64,000 nucleotides of DNA from positions 24,823 through 88,822 of the forward strand of contig QOUV01000008.1 of the NCBI GenBank assembly GCA_003862155.1, written 5' to 3'. Origin of the DNA: Lachnospiraceae bacterium (GTDB taxonomy: Bacteria; Bacillota; Clostridia; Lachnospirales; Lachnospiraceae). The notes beneath the pieces are model-generated. The model was given only the letters and a program-made list of their open reading frames with translations, had not been told where the DNA came from and searched no databases. The position numbers and the translations under genes are program-made. Within the stretch, counting starts at the first letter, position 1. Each line of letters opens with the position of its first letter. This document shows positions 44,294 through 51,770 of the stretch, piece by piece.

Positions 44294-45085
44294 TTATGCA
44301 CCATACTTTCTGATGTAGTCGGACTTTAGCCCTGCGACAAATTCATGGAGATTTCCACCGTCTGTCACCTTCTCAGTGGCAGCCTTTACAGCCTTAGTCT
44401 CACCGGCAGCCGCAAACACGGCTCTTGCTCTCTCGAGCTCCTCATCTGCAATATGGTATGTCTCACAAATGTCCTTTATGCCGTCCTCGTCGTTTAGCTC
44501 CATAAGGGAGAACAGAAGCTGCATAAGGCTCTTTATGCTTAAGTTGTGCTCGTAGGCCTTTTTGTACCATTCCGCTGCCTCGTCAAAAAGAAACAATCTG
44601 GCATAGGCATAGCCAATATCGTGGCAGATATCCCCGTAAGTACTGCGCTCCAAGTCCTCGGTAGCAAGTATTCTCTGATATGCTGTTATACCCTTTCTCA
44701 AGGCACCGCTCTGAACCATAAGGTCTGCGCGCTTCTTTCTTTTCTCAGCAGTAGAAAGTCCCGCTGAAAGCCTGACTTCGCGTACACAGTCCTTTATCTC
44801 CTTCGGAGTCAGGTAGCCGCATGACGTGAGGATCATCTCGATAAGCACATGGAATGGCGTATCTGCATCCCTTCCCGCCTTAAGACGCAGCGAAAGATCG
44901 CGGTATCCGGCCTCATTTGAAATCCAGTCTATAAGCTCATCAGACAGAAAATCGCTCTCTAAGATATCAGTGTGGTGAAAGATAAACCAGCTCAGTTCCT
45001 CGAGCGAATATATATTTAAAGATGTGCTTTCTATGTAAAACGGTGCCGGAGCAAGTGGCTTCCTGCATAGTATTAATTCTCCCAT
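44294..45085 (-). CDS. Helical-repeat (TPR-like) protein of the DUF5716/DUF5717 operon
   Basis: A 263-residue, cytoplasmic-looking protein with no signal peptide. The first 110 residues are a mixed domain (SLEELSWFIFHHTDI; LIEMILTSCGYLTPKEI) and the rest reads as TPR-like helical pairs (DICHDIGYAYARLFLFDEAA, EWYKKAYEHNLSIKSLMQL). I cannot name a characterised family. It starts at the DUF5716-type stop and ends three bases before the gltX fusion, so it is tightly co-translated. It may be an adaptor for the Hsp70-like protein encoded just before it; that is inference. Confidence 0.75.
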   Translation of the reverse strand: MGELILCRKPLAPAPFYIESTSLNIYSLEELSWFIFHHTDILESDFLSDELIDWISNEAGYRDLSLRLKAGRDADTPFHVLIEMILTSCGYLTPKEIKDCVREVRLSAGLSTAEKRKKRADLMVQSGALRKGITAYQRILATEDLERSTYGDICHDIGYAYARLFLFDEAAEWYKKAYEHNLSIKSLMQLLFSLMELNDEDGIKDICETYHIADEELERARAVFAAAGETKAVKAATEKVTDGGNLHEFVAGLKSDYIRKYGA

Positions 45086-46333
45086 TTAATCTACCCCAAT
45101 CGTTGTAGTAAATGTCTTTCCGCTTCCTCTTGCAATCTCGCCAAAACCCATATCGAGAATCTTTATGCTGACTTTTTTGTCAGAAAGCGGAGTTGCAGTG
45201 ATGCGGAGCCTCGTCAGCCGGTTGTCACGGACCGGGAGGTCTTTAAGCTTTAAGACAGAGGCCACGGTCTTTCTCGAATCCGGTCGTCCGATGTAGATCT
45301 CAACCTCCGGGCTTCCATCGAGGATCACCTCGCACTCTCCCTTCTCCTCATACCAGCTCTCGCCGGCTCTTATCAGCGGATAAAATTTCAGATCGTTCAA
45401 ATCGGAAACTTTAAGCGAAACATTAAGTTTCAGTTCGTGGTCACCCACATAGGTGTACCCCCAGTTGACGCTCTTTGTCTTTACCATTGCGGCGTAGACT
45501 GCGCCACGTGTGTAGAGGTTCTGTCCTGTAAATACCCTGTGTCCGAGCAGTGCCCTCTGCAGTGACAGGTTCATCCACTCCCTTGAAAATCCAGCCCCTG
45601 TCAAAAATATGGCAGAGACAAGATTGCCCTTTAGCATCTCTTTTAAGGCTTCGTCAAATGAAGAGTCCTTATCCGAAGGGTCAAGTGTAAAATATTTCTC
45701 ATCTAAAGTAATAAACTCTCCGTCGTCCGAAGCATTTTTATTAAGCCTCAGCGCATAGACATTTAAATTCTCACACTCGAACAGTACGAGGTCATGCCTT
45801 CTGATATCCGGGCTCTGCGACAGACAATAGTAATAAAATGCTTCTTTTTTGTCGATTACAGCAATTTTGTCCCTGTCTATGCCGATTTTTTCAGCACAGT
45901 AGGAAAAAAGCGAGACTGTCTCCTGTGTGACCTCCTGTACGCAGAAGACCAGAAGCTGCGTGTCTTTTATCCCACTCATAGTCAAAGCCATCGATAACAG
46001 TCTGCGCAGATATATCGTAAAAATATCCCTTCCGGAAAAGAGGTCGGCATCCACTATGATCTTCTCGTTCTCGAGTGCCCTCTTGTAAAAGTCTGGTATC
46101 AGCGTAACACCCTTTTCATCGGCGTGGCTTATGGCCTCCTCTCCAGTGTACCACTGGCCTATCCCCTCTTTTTTGGCTACAGCCATCGGTACACAGTAAT
46201 TTTCCTCTCCATAGACTAAAGAGACAGTGACCGGTGAACTGCCATCCGGATTTACATAACTTATAAGAGCCCTGTCTTCCGAGACATCGATCCCGTAGAC
46301 CGCTCCAGTTCTAGGTAATAGTTTATCTTCCAT
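45086..46333 (-). CDS. Hsp70-like (DUF5716-type) protein with degenerate nucleotide site
   Basis: A 415-residue protein whose order of motifs follows DnaK. Phosphate-1-like YGIDVSEDRALISY is at residues about 14-27, an Hsp70-type VPMAVAKK then WYTGEEA follows, and then the VFCVQEVTQETVSLF and KIAVIDKKEAFYYYCL segments. The position of the DnaK phosphate-2 loop reads VLFECENLNVYAL without the glycines, and an adenosine-like AIFLTGAGFS plus GAVYAA follows. The last 110 residues resemble a DnaK substrate-binding beta domain (KFYPLIRAGESWY, EIYIGRPDSRKT, IRITATP-like). I read it as an Hsp70-fold protein, possibly without normal ATPase activity. The DUF5716 name is from memory. Confidence 0.7.
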   Translation of the reverse strand: MEDKLLPRTGAVYGIDVSEDRALISYVNPDGSSPVTVSLVYGEENYCVPMAVAKKEGIGQWYTGEEAISHADEKGVTLIPDFYKRALENEKIIVDADLFSGRDIFTIYLRRLLSMALTMSGIKDTQLLVFCVQEVTQETVSLFSYCAEKIGIDRDKIAVIDKKEAFYYYCLSQSPDIRRHDLVLFECENLNVYALRLNKNASDDGEFITLDEKYFTLDPSDKDSSFDEALKEMLKGNLVSAIFLTGAGFSREWMNLSLQRALLGHRVFTGQNLYTRGAVYAAMVKTKSVNWGYTYVGDHELKLNVSLKVSDLNDLKFYPLIRAGESWYEEKGECEVILDGSPEVEIYIGRPDSRKTVASVLKLKDLPVRDNRLTRLRITATPLSDKKVSIKILDMGFGEIARGSGKTFTTTIGVD

Positions 46334-46336
46334 TTC

Positions 46337-49300
46337 TCACACCATCGAAAATAAATCTTCCGACGAAACATCGAGCCTGATATATTCTCTGATGCTTTCT
46401 TCTATAGCGCTGTCGGAATTTTTCTCTTCCTCAGAGATCTCATTTATAAGCCCGAATCTGCTCTTTACACAGCCGTCCGGATAATCCTGGTTCGAAGCGT
46501 TGCCGTTGTCAACTCTGTTTCCATCCTGGTCTTTGACCTCGTATGGGACGCTGTCACCATGGAAAAGTATCAGAGACGAGATGTAAATGCCATCGTACGC
46601 CTCATCCATGTCCATGAACCTCTCCTTATCAGATCCAGGGTTTAGCGTAAGTACAAGCTGCTTACCGGGCTTAAAGTGAACTTCGATAAAAACTCTCTCG
46701 TAGAGTCCGAATTCTCTTACAAGGTGAATGTCCATTTTTTTGTAGAAGGAGAAATATCTGCCATCTAAAATATTGTCGCGCAGGATCTCCTCTGCCGTTG
46801 AAAACTCTGCCGGTTTCAGAGGAGAGGAAAAAGCGTAGTGCTTCAAAAGTGCCGTCTTTACGCTCTGGTTTATGTCGTGGTCTGTAACATAGAGATTTCT
46901 GATATTAGTAAAGAAATCCTCGTTTCTGCTCTTCTCTTTTCCAAGGACATACCTGTCTGAAAAATATGTAAGATACGCTCTGATAAGAGTCTTGTCATCG
47001 GAATGGAGCGGAACATACGACATGAAAATATCATCGGCAATATCGCAGTCTCCCTCTTCGTACATCATCTGCTCTAAAATGCGTCCCGCAAGATCTGTGA
47101 CTTCGCAGCCTCTGGCCTTCGCATATTTGAAAACAGATACAAGTTCCTTAAGCGGTCCTCTGTAATTTGCACAGAGGTACTTTAACGTTATCTCATTTGA
47201 GAGGTAGTGATCTAAGAGCCAGATTGAAAGACCTGTCAGAAACTCGTCTTCTTCACTGTTTTCGCACATCTTTGTAGCAAGATGCAGAAGAACATTTTCC
47301 GGAACAAGAAAACCGTAGACATCCTTGATCAGTGAAAATGCCTGCCCTGTCCTGTCTTCCTCTATCAGCTTTCTCAGATAATAAGTCACGACCTCAGGTC
47401 TTCTGTTCGAAAGCGAAATCTTTGCAGGAAGATAAGATATATCAACGCTGTCATAGTCATTTGAAGAAATAACGCTGTCGGCGAAAGCCTCTTCCGTATC
47501 CTCTGTAATCAGAGCCTTCCCCTCATGCGTCTTATTGTCTTCAATCTCTGAGAGCTCAGGGAGGAGTTTCTCTGTGTAGAACAGTTCCTTCTCGGCAAAA
47601 GTACCGTTCTGGTTCGTAAGAACAGTAAAGAAATTCTCCTCCGGAATATCTATTACAGCCGCGTGATCTTTCAGTTCTGTAACATAAGGTGTCCTGATCT
47701 TCGGCGTATATATCGAAAGTCTGCCGGACTTCTGCGACAGACAGAACACTTTTCTTGAATTCTTAAGTCCCTTTAATTTCGACAGGAGATCGTCATCAAA
47801 GAATTTTCTCTGGTAAAGGTCCCTGTAGATAATAGAGAGAAAATCGTCGATAACATTTCCCTGCAGCTTTTCTATAGCAAAGCGCTCAGTCTGGCTCTTG
47901 TAGGTCTCATAGATATCCGGTATCCTGTCTTTATACATAATGACATTCGCATACAGGTACTCCCTCTTTTCATCAGATATCTCATTTACATCGTACGAAA
48001 AATACAAAAGCAGCATCCTCGGCAGCAGGTCTGTATCACTGTCGTCGATGCAGGACATATAGGTCTCGTAAATCCCCGTCAGGTTCAGATCGAGCTCAAT
48101 GCCCCTCTTGTACCAGATCTTGTACTGCTCACCAACGCATCTGTTTCTGAGAAGATATGAGTCTATAGCCGATAAAAGCTCGTCATCGTCGTATCTGTCA
48201 TATAGCTTTCCCGCAAAATCGAACACTCCCGGATTAAATGTCTTAAGCTCTCCGATGCTTTTCGCCACATATTTGACTATCTCGTGGCTTAATACCCCGT
48301 TTCTCTGTCCGAAGCGAAGGATTGAAAGCGAAAAACTGTCGATCTGCCCGATGTACTCCGGATAGGCGTTCATTACATCGAGGGCTTCAGCATAGAGGAC
48401 TGGGCTGTGACAGCCCCTGTTTATCCACTTTCTAATATCTGAGAGGCGCTTCAGAGGGTCATCAGTGTACTCTTTTCGTAAAAACAGCAGAAACCAGAAC
48501 ACTCTCGGGTCGTCAAGCTCTTTCTGTATCCCCTCTATCTCTCTTGTTATGGTATCGATATAGCTCTCGTCTGAGTCCATCAGAGTGCACAGATACAAAA
48601 GAAAAGCCCATTCGAAGCTCTTCTTGTCGGCGATCATCTCTTTAAGCAGTGAGATCGTCGTAAGTGCCTTCTGTTTCTGACCGGCCACGATCTGTGCCAT
48701 AGTCCTGTACAGCAGTGCTTGGACATCAGCCGGATTCTGATTCAGAAAATATTCGCAGGCGTCAGTTGCCGACTTTAAAAATGCCATCGTGTCGGTCTTT
48801 CTTAATCTGAAATCGAGATACCCTTTCAAGCCGTTTACAATGGTATTCTTTCTCTCACGATCCTTTACATAAACCGGCTCACCCTTGCCATAAGTTGAGA
48901 CAGTGATATCCTTCTCTATAAGGATGCCATTGCCCCTGATAGTCAGCTTTGTAGTGTTTAATCCCTGATGGATACGGTCATATCTGATAAAAAAAGGAAC
49001 CTCGAGTGTTCCTCCGTAGAAATCACTGTCAGTGCCTTCCGTATTCTCAAGAGAAACAAAACTGTCTTCCGGAACTGAAAAACAAAGCGAAACATATCCG
49101 TCGGTATTTCTAGTAACGCGGAAACTCTCCCTGATATCTTCGTTTACTGCATAGTAATTGAGCTCGGCTGGGAAGACATGCAGCCTGACAGGCTCTTTAA
49201 GACCGTTCTCACAGAGAAAATTCTCGAGAGCCAGCGGTGTATATCCCATAGTCCCGGTTAGCGCCCTGTAGCTTAGCCAGCTGTCAGGAAAGTGCCTGAT

Positions 49301-49762
49301 AAGAAGCTTTTTAAATTCCTCTGAGGAAAAAACAGAAACTGCTTCCCTTCTGTCTGTTTTCTCCAGCTCGTAGAGATCTGCGAGATTTTTGATATCTCTG
49401 CCGTCATATCTTGGGAATTTTTCAATAACGGTAAAAGTGTATGGGATTTTTCTGGAAAATCCGTCGCAGATTATCGAAAAAGCTCCATCTAAGGTCTGTC
49501 CGTGATAGAATCCGCCGGTATGAGCAGTAAAGTCGATTACAGCTTCCTTACCTGAAAAATCGCTCTGCTCTGATTTCACATAAGGGTTTGAAGAGCAGAC
49601 CATACCATCGAGAGGAAGGTCACTATCTGTATAAATGCGAAAGCTTCCTGTGATGTCAGAGCCCTCTACTCCATCTTTTTCAATGATATCAGGGTCCGTA
49701 AGAGGCTCCGGGAAGTCCCGTTCAAATTCACCTTCTGCGAGCCTTGCGATTTTTTCTTTCAA
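46337..49762 (-). CDS. DUF5717-type large solenoid protein (TTG start)
   Basis: A 1141-residue protein with no signal peptide or membrane helix. The N-terminal 300 residues contain beta-sandwich-like segments (TGSFRIYTDSDLPLDGMV, GGTLEVPFFIRYDRI), the middle and C-terminal parts are long alpha-helical repeats (ALLYRTMAQIVAGQKQKAL), and a final beta segment (RVFIEVHFKPGKQLVLTLN) ends the protein. I associate this with DUF5717, found beside DUF5716 in Lachnospiraceae; no function is known to me. The TTG start at 49762 has AAAGGA seven bases upstream and a good promoter. It heads the operon with the Hsp70-like gene. Confidence 0.75.
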   Translation of the reverse strand: MKEKIARLAEGEFERDFPEPLTDPDIIEKDGVEGSDITGSFRIYTDSDLPLDGMVCSSNPYVKSEQSDFSGKEAVIDFTAHTGGFYHGQTLDGAFSIICDGFSRKIPYTFTVIEKFPRYDGRDIKNLADLYELEKTDRREAVSVFSSEEFKKLLIRHFPDSWLSYRALTGTMGYTPLALENFLCENGLKEPVRLHVFPAELNYYAVNEDIRESFRVTRNTDGYVSLCFSVPEDSFVSLENTEGTDSDFYGGTLEVPFFIRYDRIHQGLNTTKLTIRGNGILIEKDITVSTYGKGEPVYVKDRERKNTIVNGLKGYLDFRLRKTDTMAFLKSATDACEYFLNQNPADVQALLYRTMAQIVAGQKQKALTTISLLKEMIADKKSFEWAFLLYLCTLMDSDESYIDTITREIEGIQKELDDPRVFWFLLFLRKEYTDDPLKRLSDIRKWINRGCHSPVLYAEALDVMNAYPEYIGQIDSFSLSILRFGQRNGVLSHEIVKYVAKSIGELKTFNPGVFDFAGKLYDRYDDDELLSAIDSYLLRNRCVGEQYKIWYKRGIELDLNLTGIYETYMSCIDDSDTDLLPRMLLLYFSYDVNEISDEKREYLYANVIMYKDRIPDIYETYKSQTERFAIEKLQGNVIDDFLSIIYRDLYQRKFFDDDLLSKLKGLKNSRKVFCLSQKSGRLSIYTPKIRTPYVTELKDHAAVIDIPEENFFTVLTNQNGTFAEKELFYTEKLLPELSEIEDNKTHEGKALITEDTEEAFADSVISSNDYDSVDISYLPAKISLSNRRPEVVTYYLRKLIEEDRTGQAFSLIKDVYGFLVPENVLLHLATKMCENSEEDEFLTGLSIWLLDHYLSNEITLKYLCANYRGPLKELVSVFKYAKARGCEVTDLAGRILEQMMYEEGDCDIADDIFMSYVPLHSDDKTLIRAYLTYFSDRYVLGKEKSRNEDFFTNIRNLYVTDHDINQSVKTALLKHYAFSSPLKPAEFSTAEEILRDNILDGRYFSFYKKMDIHLVREFGLYERVFIEVHFKPGKQLVLTLNPGSDKERFMDMDEAYDGIYISSLILFHGDSVPYEVKDQDGNRVDNGNASNQDYPDGCVKSRFGLINEISEEEKNSDSAIEESIREYIRLDVSSEDLFSMV

Positions 49763-49776
49763 AGGAAAGTCCTTTC

Positions 49777-49804
49777 TTTACATAAATTACAAAAATACTA
49801 TAAT
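49777..49804 (+). promoter_or_regulatory. Promoter of the CobD/HisC-like gene
   Basis: TTTACA (49777-49782, 5 of 6), a 16-base spacer and TATAAT (49799-49804) lie about 48 bases before ATG 49853. The start has AAAAGGAGTGATC as ribosome-binding site. Confidence 0.7.
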
Positions 49805-49805
49805 G

Positions 49806-49834
49806 ATTATAAATGTTTTATGTTATTTATTCAA
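49806..49834 (-). promoter_or_regulatory. Promoter of the DUF5717/DUF5716/gltX-fusion operon
   Basis: On the minus strand TTGAAT (49834-49829), 17 bases and TATAAT (49811-49806), about 44 bases before the TTG start. It lies back to back with the plus-strand promoter, the two -10 boxes being one base apart, so the two polymerases would compete. Confidence 0.7.
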
Positions 49835-49852
49835 TAAAAGGAGTGATCAAAA

Positions 49853-50941
49853 ATGCTTAAACATAAAGACCATTTTCATGGCAGCGACATGGAGCTGATT
49901 GAAAAAATATACGGCATCAAAAAAGAGGAGATCGTAAGCTTCTCCGCAAACGTAAACCCCTTAGGCATCTCGCCGAAGCTCGCCTCGGATCTCTCCGATC
50001 ATGTTCACTGCATCGAGACCTATCCCGACAGGGAGTATAGTGACCTTCGAAAGGCTATATCCTCCTATGCGGGCTGCGATCCACACTATATTATTGTCGG
50101 AAACGGCGCGACAGAACTTATTTCTCTCTTTATAAGTGTCACGGCTCCGAAGCGGGCGCTGATCCTCGGGCCGACATACTCAGAATACGAGCGTGAGATC
50201 ACCTTAAACGGCGGGCGCACTTCGTACTATCCACTTCGTGAGGAAAACGATTTCACACTGCAGATAGATGATTTTATCAGTAAGCTGACTGATGATATCG
50301 ACCTTATCGTTCTCTGCAACCCGAACAACCCGACCTCATCAGTGATAAAAAACCGCGACATGAGACTTATCTTAGACGCCTGCAAAGTGCACGATATCTA
50401 TGTTATGGTTGATGAGACCTACGTGGAGTTCGTATCGGACGAGCCTCTGGTCACTTCCGTTCCGCTGACTGCTGACTACAATAACCTTATAGTCCTCCGC
50501 GGCACATCGAAGTTCTTCGCGTCGCCCGGCCTTCGCCTCGGCTACGCTGTTACCGGAAATGAAGACCTTCTAAAAGAGATAAATCAGAAAAAAAATCCGT
50601 GGATGATATCATCCCTTGCCGAAGAGGCCGGAAAGATCATGTTTAACGACATCGAATACATAAAGGCGACAAAGGATCTGATCACATCCGAGAAGAAGCG
50701 GCTGTATGACATCTTTAAAAAAAGCTCTGTTTTCAAGCCTTACTATCCGAATGCGAACTTTATGCTGCTTCAGATCCTTGATAAAAATGAAGACAGTCAC
50801 TCACTTTTTGATAAATGCATAAAACAGAAGCTTATGATAAGGGACTGCTCTACTTTCCCGTTCCTCTCGGACCGCTATATTAGGATCTGCTTCATGAAGC
50901 CTTCTGACAATGACCGCCTCTTAGAAGTTCTAAGGCCTTAG
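49853..50941 (+). CDS. CobD/HisC-like PLP-dependent aminotransferase or threonine-phosphate decarboxylase
   Basis: A 362-residue fold-type I PLP enzyme. The PLP Lys is in LRGTSKFFASPGLRLGYA, substrate phosphate-binding residues are near RICFMKPSDN, and other motifs include NGATELISLF and LCNPNNPTS. The N-terminal FSANVNPLGIS is the pattern of L-threonine-O-3-phosphate decarboxylase (CobD) rather than typical HisC. No other cobalamin or histidine genes are in the window, so the substrate is not certain. Its last 50 bases overlap the 3' end of the convergent folT gene. Confidence 0.8.
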   Translation: MLKHKDHFHGSDMELIEKIYGIKKEEIVSFSANVNPLGISPKLASDLSDHVHCIETYPDREYSDLRKAISSYAGCDPHYIIVGNGATELISLFISVTAPKRALILGPTYSEYEREITLNGGRTSYYPLREENDFTLQIDDFISKLTDDIDLIVLCNPNNPTSSVIKNRDMRLILDACKVHDIYVMVDETYVEFVSDEPLVTSVPLTADYNNLIVLRGTSKFFASPGLRLGYAVTGNEDLLKEINQKKNPWMISSLAEEAGKIMFNDIEYIKATKDLITSEKKRLYDIFKKSSVFKPYYPNANFMLLQILDKNEDSHSLFDKCIKQKLMIRDCSTFPFLSDRYIRICFMKPSDNDRLLEVLRP

Positions 50942-51467
50942 TCTTCTCAAGTGCCATTACAGTAAAGTACAGTATCAGGCTGTAGATGGGCCAGGTGATC
51001 AGGTTTTTTACAAGTCTCGGGATAAAGATCACTTTGAAAGCCTGGCCATAGAGGATTGAAAGCCAGAGGGTGTTAAGGATAATATTATTTAAAATTGTAA
51101 CTGCTCCCTTGGCTGCAAAAATCCTTATCACACCGGCCTTCTTTCTGTAGAGAAAAAGCCCGTAAATTATGGCAGTAAGCACTGCTCCCAATGTAAATCC
51201 AGGGAAAAATGCCCCGTCAGGCCTTGTGCAGTAATTTATAACATCCAGTGCAGCAGCTGAAAATGCCCCAGTCACAGGACCGAAAAGAGCTGGTATGATC
51301 GCCATCGGTATCCACGAGAATCCGATGTGTATGAATTGACCGATATTAATCGTAGATACCATGTTAAGCACTGTGGAGAGCGCCATAAGCATAGCCACCG
51401 TGCATAAGCTCTTTACGTTCTTAAGCTCTGACAGTGAGTCTTTCCAGTAAAACACTTTTTTTTGCAT
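50892..51467 (-). CDS. folT: Folate-family ECF transporter substrate-binding (S) component
   Basis: A 191-residue membrane protein with about six hydrophobic segments, including VAMLMALSTVLNMVSTINIG and ALFGPVTGAFSAAALDVINY, the ECF S-component pattern. It would bind folate and share an energising module (EcfA/A'/T) encoded elsewhere. Assignment to folate is strengthened by the tetrahydrofolate riboswitch in its leader. ATG 51467 lies 6 bases after GGAGG, and that Shine-Dalgarno can be masked by the leader hairpin. The 3' end overlaps the convergent aminotransferase gene by 50 bases. Confidence 0.9.
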   Translation of the reverse strand: MQKKVFYWKDSLSELKNVKSLCTVAMLMALSTVLNMVSTINIGQFIHIGFSWIPMAIIPALFGPVTGAFSAAALDVINYCTRPDGAFFPGFTLGAVLTAIIYGLFLYRKKAGVIRIFAAKGAVTILNNIILNTLWLSILYGQAFKVIFIPRLVKNLITWPIYSLILYFTVMALEKTKALELLRGGHCQKAS

Positions 51468-51469
51468 AA

Positions 51470-51509
51470 AAAACCTCCTTTGCAGTATCCTTACCGCACA
51501 GGAGGTTTT
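51470..51509 (-). promoter_or_regulatory. Shine-Dalgarno-masking hairpin (expression platform) before folT
   Basis: On the minus strand AAAACCTCC (51509-51501) is the exact complement of GGAGGTTTT (51478-51470), which contains the folT ribosome-binding site. The stem would hide the site, and its T-run after GGAGG could also permit termination. It begins 13 bases after the riboswitch aptamer. Confidence 0.8.
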
Positions 51510-51522
51510 GTTCTCTTATGCA

Positions 51523-51628
51523 GCAGCGGGATGCGGCTATAAAACCGTGGGCATTTTTACAAAATGCCCTTCGTTCCGGTGACAACTCCCTGTTCACCAG
51601 ACACTTGACGCAATACAGCCTACTCTGC
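51523..51628 (-). ncRNA. Tetrahydrofolate (THF) riboswitch aptamer
   Basis: Read on the minus strand, the leader matches the known THF riboswitch pattern: GCAGAGTAGG at the 5' end, GCGTCAAGTG, the GTGAACAGGGAGTTGTCAC hairpin, GGAACGAA, a variable GGGCATTTT/AAAATGCCC stem, CGG, and GCATCCCGCTGC at the 3' end. The closing stem pairs GCAG (51628-51625) with CTGC (51526-51523). It is followed by the folT expression platform and preceded by a promoter. Confidence 0.93.
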
Positions 51629-51652
51629 GTAACAAATATTTAATTCTTTACT

Positions 51653-51681
51653 ACTGTATAGCTACTTATATTTTTTGTCAA
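51653..51681 (-). promoter_or_regulatory. folT promoter
   Basis: On the minus strand TTGACA (51681-51676, perfect), 17 bases and TACAGT (51658-51653), placing transcription start about 20 bases before the THF aptamer. Confidence 0.65.
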
Positions 51682-51683
51682 GC

Positions 51684-51710
51684 GAAAAAGAAGCGGCCCA
51701 AAAGGGCCGC
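51684..51710 (-). terminator. Intrinsic terminator after glnN
   Basis: On the minus strand GCGGCCC-TTTT-GGGCCGC (51710-51693) is a perfect 7-bp GC stem followed by TTCTTTTTC. It lies 61 bases after the glutamine synthetase stop and just before the folT promoter. Confidence 0.9.
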
Positions 51711-51770
51711 CCAACCGTATCAATATTTTCTTTTTCCAAATGTCAAGTAAAAATGAGCGGCGCATTCGCA

